Assembly: GCA_040510195.1 (NCBI GenBank) | Contig: JBEVJK010000017.1 | Location: 1-64,000 of the forward strand | DNA from: JBEVJK01 sp040510195 | GTDB lineage: Bacteria; Pseudomonadota; Alphaproteobacteria; Rhizobiales; Rhizobiaceae | Direction of reading: 5' to 3' | DNA: 64,000 nucleotides | In this document: piece after piece, positions 57,045 to 64,000 of the stretch | Layout: each line of letters starts with the position of its first letter | How positions within the stretch are numbered: the stretch's first letter is position 1 | The notes under the pieces: model-generated | What the model was told of the DNA's origin: nothing | The model's input: only the letters and a program-made list of their open reading frames with translations | The model's database searches: none | Translations under genes and position numbers: made by a program

Positions 57045-58106
57045 CTAATTGACGGCAGTGACGGTGTAGCCCGCCTTGCGCAGCAGCTCGACCAGGCCTT
57101 GCGGCCCCGGCAGGTGCAGCGCCCCCACGGCGATGAAGGCATCGCCCTCGTCGAGGATCGGCGCCGCCCGCTCGGCCATGGTGTGGTTGCGCGCCGTCAC
57201 CATCGTCTCCTCGAAGGCGGCATAGCCGCTTCCGTCGTCGCTCGCGGAGGGCAGAGCGGCACGAAACAGCGGCCAGAACATGCCGGTGTCGCCCTTCTGG
57301 TAGAGCACGACCATCGTCTCGACCACGTCGTTGACACGGTCGCCCAGCTTCAGCGTGTCGACCAGGCCGGTCACGTGGAACGCCATCGGCAGCGATGCCA
57401 TCGCCTCGAGCTGGTCGACGGCAGTCTCCAGCCCGCGCAGGGCCTTGCCTCCGGCCTTGGCCTGCTCGGCAAGCTTCATGTCGAGCACCGGCTCCCCGTC
57501 GGCCTGCCGGGCCAGCTCGCAGGCCGGCAGCGCCAGCATGGCCGACAGCATCCACGGCTTCATCTTGGCGACGCTGGCCAGCGGAATGCCGCGCTCGTCG
57601 AGCGCCTTCTCGACCGCCGCGACCTCGCCCTCGGGAAGCAGCGAGGTGAGCGTCGTCCCGTCGGTGAACATGGTAAGGTCGGGTCGGGAGAGCAGCGCCC
57701 TGGTCATCGAGGCCTTGTCGAGCACGTCGGTCGTCTCGATCACCACCGTCCTGGCGCCGTCGAAGGCCTCGGCGGCAGCCGGCCCGAGCGTGACGACGCG
57801 CGGATCGGTCATGTGGATGGTGCCGTAGAGATAGGAGCGCCGGCCGTCCTTCTCGACCGACCACAGGAGGCCCTTGCCGTTCGGCGTCCTTTCGGCCTCG
57901 GCCGCGATCGCGGCGGCTTTCTCCGGATCGTCCTTCTGCATGGCGGCCAAAAGGTCGCCGCCGGCGCAGGCCGCCGCAGCCGCGGCGGCGCCGCGGGCCG
58001 ACAGCAGTGTCGCCACGAAGCCGGCCAGGAACAGCAGGCTGATGGCGGTAAGCAGCCGGAGCATGAGGAGAGCGGCGCGGTCTGCAAGGGCGGAGGACGG
58101 GAGCAT
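57045..58106 (-). CDS. TraB/GumN-family protein
   Basis: A 353-residue exported or anchored protein of the TraB/GumN (PF01963-type) family. After an N-terminal hydrophobic helix (LLTAISLLFLAGFVATLLSA) come the paired motifs YLYGTIHMTDPRV and, near the end, AFIAVGALHLPGPQGLVELLRKAGYTV, whose GTIH and GALH histidines may bind metal. Members are proposed metalloproteases (TIKI-like). ATG 58106 is used; an immediately preceding GTG adds one residue. Neighbours give no clear pathway. Confidence 0.88.
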   Translation of the reverse strand: MLPSSALADRAALLMLRLLTAISLLFLAGFVATLLSARGAAAAAAACAGGDLLAAMQKDDPEKAAAIAAEAERTPNGKGLLWSVEKDGRRSYLYGTIHMTDPRVVTLGPAAAEAFDGARTVVIETTDVLDKASMTRALLSRPDLTMFTDGTTLTSLLPEGEVAAVEKALDERGIPLASVAKMKPWMLSAMLALPACELARQADGEPVLDMKLAEQAKAGGKALRGLETAVDQLEAMASLPMAFHVTGLVDTLKLGDRVNDVVETMVVLYQKGDTGMFWPLFRAALPSASDDGSGYAAFEETMVTARNHTMAERAAPILDEGDAFIAVGALHLPGPQGLVELLRKAGYTVTAVN

Positions 58107-58170
58107 CACCCCTGATATCGCCCAATTGCGGCAAAACCGTTAATCAGGCCCGACGAATGCAGGGCAAACA

Positions 58171-58200
58171 GCGATCCCGGACGCCAGCGCCCGGGATCGC
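58171..58200 (-). terminator. Hairpin after the second DUF1127 gene
   Basis: GCGATCCCGG (58171-58180) pairs perfectly with CCGGGATCGC (58191-58200) across a ten-base loop, 20 bases after the DUF1127 stop. On the minus strand it is followed by TGTTTG, a poor U-tract. Probable transcript end or stabiliser. Confidence 0.5.
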
Positions 58201-58219
58201 CGATATAAGCTAGCGGCCT

Positions 58220-58387
58220 TCAGCGGCCGTAGATGTCCCGATAGGCTTGGCGCAGCATGTCGCCGCGGTCGGCGCCCATGTCGGCGAGGTCGCGCTGCGA
58301 CAGCGCCTGGATTTCGTCGACCAGCCGGTTGTACTTCATGCGCCTGGCGAGCCGGTTCCTGGCGTGGGTGATCAGTCCTGAGATCAT
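58220..58387 (-). CDS. DUF1127 microprotein (second copy)
   Basis: A 55-residue basic protein. MISGLITHARNRLARRMKYNRLVDEIQALSQRDLADMGADRGDML is the DUF1127 pattern (L-QRDLADMGxxRxD) followed by AYRDIYGR. Small RNA- or metabolism-related regulators of this family are common in Rhizobiales. It differs clearly from the copy at 14.0 kb, so this is not a recent duplication. Upstream lies a TGCA-rich region; a hairpin follows the stop. Confidence 0.9.
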   Translation of the reverse strand: MISGLITHARNRLARRMKYNRLVDEIQALSQRDLADMGADRGDMLRQAYRDIYGR

Positions 58388-58470
58388 GGTTCGGGTCCTT
58401 GCTGCTGACCCGTGCCCCCTGCACGAGTCGTGTGGTCCTCCCAGATCGCAGGCAGAGAATGGGGTCACTG

Positions 58471-58555
58471 ATTGTGCAATGCAACATTGAATGCTGCAGG
58501 ACAGCAATGCAAAAAGGGTTGGGCTTTGTCATCAGCCATGCACAATTGTCATGCA
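58471..58555. promoter_or_regulatory. TGCA-rich cluster with an inverted repeat upstream of DUF1127
   Basis: Six TGCA tetramers lie at 58475, 58480, 58495, 58508, 58539 and 58552. ATTGTGCA (58471-58478) and TGCACAAT (58539-58546) are perfect inverted repeats. The segment is AT-richer than its surroundings. It is the only upstream region of the DUF1127 gene, so protein binding is likely; the protein is unknown. Confidence 0.4.
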
Positions 58556-58590
58556 GACGCCCAGAAAACCGGCAGCGGACTGCCGTGGTT

Positions 58591-59205
58591 CTACCACATG
58601 GTCTCCTGGTATTGGCTCGCCAGGCGGCGATCGGCCTCCTCGGCCGTCTCGGCCAAGGCCAGCTGGTCCTTCAGGATCTGTCCCAGCGTCGGCAGCGCCT
58701 TACGGTCCGGCCAGCTGTCGGGCTGCCACAGCTCGGAGCGCATGAAGGCCTTGGCGCAGTGCATGTAGACGGCCTTGATGGCGACCACGACGGCGGTGGT
58801 CGGCAGCTTGTCGCCATGCGCCAGACGCTCGCGGAGCCCGGCATCCGCCGTAACTCTCGCCTCGCCGTTGACGCGCAGCGTCTCGTCCATGCCCGGGATG
58901 AGGAACAGCAGTCCGACGGCCGGGTTGCGCACGATGTTTTCAAGCGTGTCCAGCCGGTTGTTGCCGGGGCGGTCGGGGATGGCGATGGTGCGGTCGTCCA
59001 GCACGGCCACGAAGCCCGGCCGGTCGCCCTTTGGCGTGACGTCCGCATGACCGGCGCCGTCCGACGAGCCGATCAGCACGAAGGGGCTGCGCGCCAGGAA
59101 GCCTCGGCAATGCCCGTCGAGGCTGGTCAGTTCCTTCTTGACGGCACCCTCGCCCGGCTGGCGATACAGCGCCCTCAGCCCCTCGCGAGAGGTGATGAAC
59201 TCCAT
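58591..59205 (-). CDS. Pyridoxamine 5'-phosphate oxidase-fold protein (MSMEG_1061-like)
   Basis: A 204-residue flavin-binding split-barrel protein. SPFVLIGSSDGAGHADVTPKGDRPGFVAVLDDRTIAIPDRPGNNRLDTLENIVRNPAVGLLFLIPGMDETLRVNG is the typical core of this family, where DVTPKGDxPGF and PGNNRxDxLxN contact the cofactor. The C-terminal part has AVYMHCAKAFMRSELW. Probably an FMN- or F420-type reductase of unknown substrate; not PdxH. AGGAGA lies before ATG 59205. Confidence 0.88.
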   Translation of the reverse strand: MEFITSREGLRALYRQPGEGAVKKELTSLDGHCRGFLARSPFVLIGSSDGAGHADVTPKGDRPGFVAVLDDRTIAIPDRPGNNRLDTLENIVRNPAVGLLFLIPGMDETLRVNGEARVTADAGLRERLAHGDKLPTTAVVVAIKAVYMHCAKAFMRSELWQPDSWPDRKALPTLGQILKDQLALAETAEEADRRLASQYQETMW

Positions 59206-59227
59206 GGTCGTCTCCTGTCGCGGGCGG

Positions 59228-59875
59228 CTACTTGCCGACGTTCTCATCCAGCGAATGGCGCATGATGAGGGGCATCTGGCTCAATGTGAAGAGCAGCGTG
59301 ATCGGCATGATCCCCCAAACCTTGAAGGCCACCCAGGTATCGGTCGTCGTGGTTCGCCAGACGAATTCGTTGATCGCCGCCAGGAACAGGAAGAACAGCC
59401 CCCAGCGCAGCGTCAGCTTGCGCCAGCCCTCGGCATCCATCTTGAACGCCGAATCGAAGACGTAGCCGAGCAGCGAGCGGCCGAAGGCCAGGCCGCCGAG
59501 CAGCACCGCGCCGAACAGCGCGTTGACGATGGTGGGTTTCATCTTGATGAACACGTCGTCTTGCAGCCAGAGCGTCAGCGCCCCGAAGATCAGCACGACG
59601 ACGCCCGACACCAGCGGCATGATCGGCAAGCTTCGCGTCAAAAGCCAGGATGCGGCGAGCGCCACGGCGGTCGCCGCCATGAACAGGCCGGTGGCCACGA
59701 AGATCGGGCCGCCAAGGGCGTGGAGCGCCGGCACCAGCTCGGCCAGCCGCTCGCCGCGGGCATTGGCGAAGAAGAACACCATCAGCGGTCCGAGCTCCAG
59801 CACCAGCTTGAGCAGCGGGTTGATCTCCCGGCGACGGGGATCGGAGGGGTCGCGTTCGAGGATCGGTTCGTGCAT
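59228..59875 (-). CDS. yciB: Septation protein A / YciB (inner membrane)
   Basis: A 215-residue protein of the YciB/IspZ family with five or six helices. LKLVLELGPLMVFFFAN at the start, LWLQDDVFIKMKPTIVNALFGAVLLGG, GWRKLTLRWGLFFLFLAAINEFVWR and FKVWGIMPITLLFTLSQMPLI are diagnostic. Members influence cell envelope and division. ATG 59875 is two bases after the ftsY stop on the same strand, which indicates one operon. Confidence 0.94.
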   Translation of the reverse strand: MHEPILERDPSDPRRREINPLLKLVLELGPLMVFFFANARGERLAELVPALHALGGPIFVATGLFMAATAVALAASWLLTRSLPIMPLVSGVVVLIFGALTLWLQDDVFIKMKPTIVNALFGAVLLGGLAFGRSLLGYVFDSAFKMDAEGWRKLTLRWGLFFLFLAAINEFVWRTTTTDTWVAFKVWGIMPITLLFTLSQMPLIMRHSLDENVGK

Positions 59876-59877
59876 CG

Positions 59878-61110
59878 CTAGGCAACTCCTGCGATCGCCT
59901 TGGCGAATTCGCCTGCCGAGAAGGGTTCGAGGTCGTCGACCTGCTCGCCGACGCCGATGAAGTAGACCGGGAGCTTATGCTTGGCGGCAATTGCGACCAA
60001 AATACCGCCGCGCGCGGTGCCATCCAGCTTGGTCATGACCAGGCCGCTCACGCCGGCCACGTTGCGAAAGATCTCGACCTGGTTCAGCGCGTTTTGCCCC
60101 GTCGTCGCGTCGACCGTCTGCAGCACCGTGTGCGGCGCATCGGGATCGAGCTTGCCCAGCACGCGGACGATCTTCTCCAGCTCCGCCATCAGCTCGCTGC
60201 GGTTCTGCAGGCGGCCGGCGGTGTCGATGATCAGCACGTCCGACCCTGCCTCCTTGGCCTTGGCGAAGGCGTCGTAGGCGAGGCCCGCGGCGTCGGCGCC
60301 GAGCTTGGAGGCGATGACCGGCGAGCCGGTCCGCTCGCCCCAGATCTTGAGCTGCTCGATCGCCGCGGCGCGGAACGTGTCGCCCGCCGCCAGCATCACC
60401 GAAAGCCCGCCCGCCACCAGCTTGGCCGCCAACTTGCCGATCGTCGTCGTCTTGCCGGTGCCGTTGACCCCGACGACCAGGATGACGTGCGGCTTGACCG
60501 ACAAAACGAGCTCAAGCGGCCGCGCCACCGGCGTCAGCACCTTCTCGACCTCCGAAGCCATGATGCTGCGCACCTCGTCCTCCGACACGTCGCGGCCGAA
60601 GCGGCCGGACGCCAGCGCGTCGGTGATGCGAAGCGCCGTCTCCATCCCCAGATCGGCCCGGATCAGCACGTCCTCCAGGTCCTGCAGCGTGTCCTGGTCG
60701 AGGCGGCGCTTGGTGAACACGCCGGCGATGTTGGACGACAGCTCGCGCGACGAGCGCGACAGCCCCTCGCGGAGCCGGTTGAACCAGCCGGTCCTAGGCA
60801 CCGGCGCCGCCGCAGGCACCTCGGGCGGCGCAGGCGGCTCCTGCTCGGGGGGGGCGGGCGGCTCCTGCTCGGGCGGTGCGGGCTCTGGCGGAACCTCCGG
60901 AACAGGCTCAGGCGGGACCTCCGGGGCCGGCGGCGGCTCCACGGGCGTCGGCGCGGGCGGCTCCGCCGGCGGCTCGCCGGCGTCGTCCCGCCTCAGCGTC
61001 TCCAGGGCATCCCAGTTGATCGGCGCGAGCGGCGCCGTCTCGTCGACCGGCTCCTCGATCACCTCCCGGGTGCCGAACGAAAAGACCTTGCGGATGAAGC
61101 CCAGTGCCAT
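59878..61110 (-). CDS. ftsY: Signal recognition particle receptor FtsY
   Basis: A 410-residue GTPase that receives SRP-ribosome complexes at the membrane. An N-terminal A-domain (about 1-105) contains a Pro/Glu repeat (EVPPEP, APPEQEPPAPPEQEPP). The NG domain starts near GWFNRLREGLSRSS and has GVNGTGKTTTIGKLA (G1), DTFRAAAIEQL, DTAGRLQ and TKLDGTARGG. A run of eight G bases (60847-60854) falls in the repeat, in frame. ATG 61110 lies 13 bases after the mtaB stop. Confidence 0.96.
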   Translation of the reverse strand: MALGFIRKVFSFGTREVIEEPVDETAPLAPINWDALETLRRDDAGEPPAEPPAPTPVEPPPAPEVPPEPVPEVPPEPAPPEQEPPAPPEQEPPAPPEVPAAAPVPRTGWFNRLREGLSRSSRELSSNIAGVFTKRRLDQDTLQDLEDVLIRADLGMETALRITDALASGRFGRDVSEDEVRSIMASEVEKVLTPVARPLELVLSVKPHVILVVGVNGTGKTTTIGKLAAKLVAGGLSVMLAAGDTFRAAAIEQLKIWGERTGSPVIASKLGADAAGLAYDAFAKAKEAGSDVLIIDTAGRLQNRSELMAELEKIVRVLGKLDPDAPHTVLQTVDATTGQNALNQVEIFRNVAGVSGLVMTKLDGTARGGILVAIAAKHKLPVYFIGVGEQVDDLEPFSAGEFAKAIAGVA

Positions 61111-61123
61111 CTCGCCGGTCCGC

Positions 61124-62410
61124 TCAGGCCGCAATGCGAGCGACGGGTGCGGCGAGCAGCTTCTCGCCGTCATGGCCGGTGACCGTCGCCTCGACGATCG
61201 CCCCGGCGATCGCTTCGCCGTCGAGGGCGGCGAGCGTGAAGCCTTCCGTGCGGCCGAGGCCGTCCCGCTCGACGAGCAGACGCTGGCGGCTGCCGACCAG
61301 CGCCTCGAGATGACGCCGATGCGCGGTCTGCCCGACGGCGCGCAGACGGGCCGCCCGCTCCTTGACCAGCCCGCGCGGCAGCTGCGGCATGCGCGCCGCC
61401 GGCGTCCCGGCGCGCGGCGAATACGGAAAGACATGAAGATGCGTCAGCCCGCACTCCTCGACGATGCTGAGCGAGTTCTCGAACATCGCATCGGTCTCGG
61501 TCGGGAAGCCGGCGATGAGGTCGGCGCCGAACACCATTTCCGGGCGCCGCTGCCGGAGCTCGGCGCAGAATGCGATCGATTGGGCCCTGAGATGGCGCCG
61601 CTTCATCCGCTTGAGGATCATGTCGTCGCCGGACTGCAGCGATAGATGCAGATGCGGCATCAGCCGCGGCTCCTCGCCGATCGCCGCCACCAGCTCGTCG
61701 TCGGCCTCGATCGAATCGACGGACGAGAGCCGGAGCCTCGCCAGCCCCGGCACCTGGCGCAGGACCGTCCTGACCAGGCGGCCGAGCCGCGGGTTTCCGG
61801 GCAGGTCCGCGCCCCAGCCGGTCATGTCGACGCCCGACAGCACCACCTCGGCATAGCCGTTGTCGACCAGGCGACGGATCTGCTCGACCACCGCGCCCAT
61901 CGGCACCGAGCGCGAAGGGCCGCGCCCGAAGGGGATGATGCAGAAGGTGCAGCGATGGTCGCAGCCATTCTGCACCTGGACGAAGGCGCGCGCTCGCCCT
62001 TCGATCGCTTCCACCATATGGCCGGCGGTCTCCCTGACCGACATGATGTCGTTGACGCGCACCTTTTCCGTGTCGTTGACGCCGAAATCCGGCAGCGCCC
62101 GATAGGCATGCGCGGCAAGCTTGTCCTCGTTGCCGAGCACGAGGTCCACCTCCGCCATCGCGGCAAACGAGGCCGGTTCGGTCTGAGCGGCGCAGCCGGT
62201 CACGATGATGCGGGCATCCGGCCTTTCGCGCCGCGCCTTGCGGATCGACTGGCGCGCCTGGCGGACGGCCTCTCCGGTCACCGCGCAGGTGTTGAAGATC
62301 ACCGCCCCGCCGGCCAGCTCGGCCAGCCCGGCGGCTTCGGCCTGGCGACGCATCACCTCCGACTCGTAGCTGTTGAGGCGGCAGCCGAAGGTGACGATTT
62401 CGACGCCCAT
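61124..62410 (-). CDS. mtaB: tRNA (t6A37-C2) methylthiotransferase MtaB
   Basis: A 428-residue radical-SAM enzyme converting t6A37 to ms2t6A37. The auxiliary cluster cysteines lie in FGCRLN, NTCAVT and TGCAAQ; the radical-SAM cluster is in GCDHRCTFCIIP. The GFPTETDAMFENSL and FPYSPRAGTPAA segments and C-terminal TRAM-like region are typical of MtaB rather than MiaB or RimO. It acts after TsaD (8.98 kb). ATG 62410 shares one base with the dapF stop (TGATG). Confidence 0.95.
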   Translation of the reverse strand: MGVEIVTFGCRLNSYESEVMRRQAEAAGLAELAGGAVIFNTCAVTGEAVRQARQSIRKARRERPDARIIVTGCAAQTEPASFAAMAEVDLVLGNEDKLAAHAYRALPDFGVNDTEKVRVNDIMSVRETAGHMVEAIEGRARAFVQVQNGCDHRCTFCIIPFGRGPSRSVPMGAVVEQIRRLVDNGYAEVVLSGVDMTGWGADLPGNPRLGRLVRTVLRQVPGLARLRLSSVDSIEADDELVAAIGEEPRLMPHLHLSLQSGDDMILKRMKRRHLRAQSIAFCAELRQRRPEMVFGADLIAGFPTETDAMFENSLSIVEECGLTHLHVFPYSPRAGTPAARMPQLPRGLVKERAARLRAVGQTAHRRHLEALVGSRQRLLVERDGLGRTEGFTLAALDGEAIAGAIVEATVTGHDGEKLLAAPVARIAA

Positions 62411-63291
62411 CAGGCGACGTCCTGCCGGTCGCGGGTCCAGGCGCCGGACTGCGGATCGAAGGTGCCCGAGAACTCCCATTCGGCCGGGCCCGTCATGATC
62501 GCGTGGCCATCGTCGCGCCAGTCGATCGACAGCGGTCCGCCCGGCACGGTGACCGTCACCTGGCGGCCGGTGCGGCCGGTGCGGGCGGCGCTGACGGCCG
62601 CTGCGCAGGCGGCGGAGCCGCAAGCCTTGGTCAGACCCGCCCCGCGCTCCCAGGTCCGCAGGACGAGCGCGTCGCGTGCCTTCACCTCGGCGATGGAGAT
62701 GTTGGCGCGCTCGGGAAACATCGGATGGTACTCCAAAAGCGGCCCGAAGCGCTCCAGCTCGTAGGACCAGACGTCGCGGTCGACCCAGAAGATCGCATGC
62801 GGATTGCCCATCGACACGGCCGAAGGCGAATGCAGCACCGGCGCGTCGATCGGGCCGACCTGCAGCTCGATCATGCGCGTGTCGCGGAATTCCTCGGCGA
62901 GCGGGATCTCCTGCCAGCCGAAGCGCGGAACGCCCATGTCGACCGAGATCATGCCGTCCCGGTGCTCCTCGGCGCCAAGCACGCCGGCCACGGTCTCGAA
63001 GGTGAAGCTGCGGCGTCCCGTCTCGGCCGCCAGCGCCTGCACGACGCAGCGCATGCCGTTGCCACAGGCCTGGGCGAAGCTGCCGTCCGAGTTGAGGATC
63101 TCGACGAACTGGTCGGTGCCGGGCAGCCGCGAATCGTGGATCGCCATGATCTGGTCGAAGCGTGTCGCCGGGTCGGCGTTGAGCGCGATCGCCGCTGCCG
63201 GTGCGACCCGGTCGGAACGCCCGCGCATGTCGGCGACGATGATTTCGTTGCCGAGCCCGTTCATCTTGGCGAAGGGAGCCGCAGGGGCCAT
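62410..63291 (-). CDS. dapF: Diaminopimelate epimerase
   Basis: A 293-residue enzyme converting LL- to meso-diaminopimelate for lysine and peptidoglycan. The catalytic cysteines lie in ACGNGMRC (about residue 76) and KACGSAACAAA (about 223). KMNGLGNEIIVAD at the start and VSMGNPHAIFWVD are canonical. It leads the dapF-mtaB-ftsY-yciB operon; upstream is a 79-base gap to the metallo-beta-lactamase gene. Confidence 0.97.
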   Translation of the reverse strand: MAPAAPFAKMNGLGNEIIVADMRGRSDRVAPAAAIALNADPATRFDQIMAIHDSRLPGTDQFVEILNSDGSFAQACGNGMRCVVQALAAETGRRSFTFETVAGVLGAEEHRDGMISVDMGVPRFGWQEIPLAEEFRDTRMIELQVGPIDAPVLHSPSAVSMGNPHAIFWVDRDVWSYELERFGPLLEYHPMFPERANISIAEVKARDALVLRTWERGAGLTKACGSAACAAAVSAARTGRTGRQVTVTVPGGPLSIDWRDDGHAIMTGPAEWEFSGTFDPQSGAWTRDRQDVA

Positions 63292-63370
63292 GGGGCGCGT
63301 CCGGTTGGTTTGGCGCCTATATGGCGGAAACGGGCACCGATTACCAGTGTGCGGACGCGCGCCGGTCAGG

Positions 63371-64000
63371 TCACGACGGGGAGAGCTCCGGGCGGCTCGT
63401 CGACGCCCCGGTGCTAAGGGTCGGCGCCGGCTCCGGCGGTATGTCCCAGGCCTCGCCCGGCTGCAGCGGGCGGAAGCGCTCCCTGGCGATCCCCTTGGCG
63501 TCGAGAGCCGCGAACAGGCGGTCGCGCGGCTCCTCGATCGGCTCGTTGGTCAGCTGGAACGTGCCCCAGTGGAAGCCCGCCGCAAACGCTGCCCGGCCGA
63601 GCAGCATTCCCTCCACCGCCTCCTCCGGGTTCTGATGCTGGCCTTGCATGAACCAGCGCGGCTCGTAGGCGCCGATGGGCAGCACCGCCAGCCGGAAGCC
63701 ACCGTGCTTGGCGGCCAGCGCCCGGTAGGTGCGTCCTTCGTGAAAGCCGGTATCACCCGCGAAATAGAGATTGCCGGCCGGCGTCGAGACCACGAAGCCG
63801 CCCCACAGCGCCATGCGCCGGTCGCGCGTGCCGCGCGCCGACCAGTGATGGGCCGGCTCGACATGGACCACAACTTCGGTCCCGCCGACGGCGACCGCCG
63901 CCCCCCAGTCGTGGGCGGCGACGCGCACCGAAGGGTGGGCGGCGCCGATGATCGCGTCGTTGCCGAGCGGCGTGACGACCAGCGGGTCGTGCGCCTGCTT
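63371..64000 (-). CDS. Metallo-beta-lactamase-fold hydrolase, N-terminus beyond the right edge (NAPE-PLD/UlaG-like)
   Basis: The frame is open from 64000 to the stop at 63371, giving 209 C-terminal residues. PLVVTPLGNDAIIGAAHP, VHVEPAHHWSARGTRDR, LYFAGDTGFHEGRTYRALA and LPIGAYEPRWFMQGQHQNPEEAVEGML match the N-acyl-phosphatidylethanolamine phospholipase D-like group of MBL-fold hydrolases, including the metal-ligand Asp of AGDTGF and His residues. The HxHxDH motif is outside the window. The C-terminus (TLSTGASTSRPELSPS) is low complexity. Substrate is unknown. Confidence 0.85.
   Translation of the reverse strand, partial: KQAHDPLVVTPLGNDAIIGAAHPSVRVAAHDWGAAVAVGGTEVVVHVEPAHHWSARGTRDRRMALWGGFVVSTPAGNLYFAGDTGFHEGRTYRALAAKHGGFRLAVLPIGAYEPRWFMQGQHQNPEEAVEGMLLGRAAFAAGFHWGTFQLTNEPIEEPRDRLFAALDAKGIARERFRPLQPGEAWDIPPEPAPTLSTGASTSRPELSPS

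Overview
The window is about 64 kb of high-GC (roughly two-thirds G+C by eye), gene-dense chromosomal DNA from an alphaproteobacterium. It most resembles Hyphomicrobiales (Rhizobiales), and within these the Mesorhizobium/Phyllobacteriaceae side. The evidence is gene content and order: an F1 ATP synthase operon atpHAGDC with an Ala/Lys/Pro-rich N-terminal extension on AtpD, the heme operon hemC-hemD-mitofilin-hemY, the ccmABCDG cytochrome c maturation operon, dapF-mtaB-ftsY-yciB, a very large NAD-glutamate dehydrogenase, two DUF1127 microproteins and an OmpR-type regulator followed by a cyclic-nucleotide-binding protein. The placement is inference from families; no rRNA is present to confirm it.

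Layout. 1-3.6 kb: edge of a probable MscS channel, a PAS-HWE histidine kinase, an MFS exporter and a class I glutamine amidotransferase. 3.6-8.9 kb: leftward hem operon (hemC, hemD, mitofilin-like, hemY-like) continuing into a TerB-like gene and the amidotransferase. 9-13 kb: rightward tsaD-gpsA-YciI-EVE-methyltransferase-DUF1761. 13-16 kb: LysR regulator, DUF1127, L,D-transpeptidase, CenR/OtpR-like regulator and its cNMP-binding partner. 16-22 kb: acnA and, divergently, ccmABCDG. 22-29 kb: isoaspartyl methyltransferase-like gene, xerC and the F1 ATP synthase operon. 29-40 kb: priA, transaldolase, acyltransferase, lptE-leuS, yggS, gabT and usg. 40-43.8 kb: acs, a small-ORF/terminator interval, PepSY protein, transglutaminase-like protein and SdhAF4-like protein. 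43.9-49.7 kb: htpX-rsmB, heparinase-like gene and purH. 49.7-58.4 kb: MFS transporter and giant GDH, a repeat-rich membrane protein, a small exported protein, a TraB/GumN protein and DUF1127. 58.6-64 kb: PPOX-fold protein, yciB-ftsY-mtaB-dapF and an edge-truncated metallo-beta-lactamase-fold hydrolase.

Functionally this is core housekeeping DNA: tetrapyrrole synthesis, heme attachment to cytochromes and ATP synthesis form an energy theme. leuS, tsaD, mtaB, rsmB and ftsY serve translation and secretion. lptE, ldt, htpX, yciB and dapF serve the envelope. acnA, acs, gabT, gdhZ and fsa serve central carbon and nitrogen metabolism. Many neighbours overlap by 1-14 bases (ATGA, GTGA, TGATG), implying translational coupling. 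I see no tRNA, rRNA, CRISPR array, insertion sequence, prophage or defence island, and no clear new multi-gene system. The least explained signals are a micro-ORF behind a 14-base perfect Shine-Dalgarno at 42.08 kb, a TGCA-rich cluster at 58.47-58.56 kb, and the ATPPAD-repeat membrane protein at 56.1-56.6 kb. Long open frames opposite most genes are GC-driven shadows and are not annotated.
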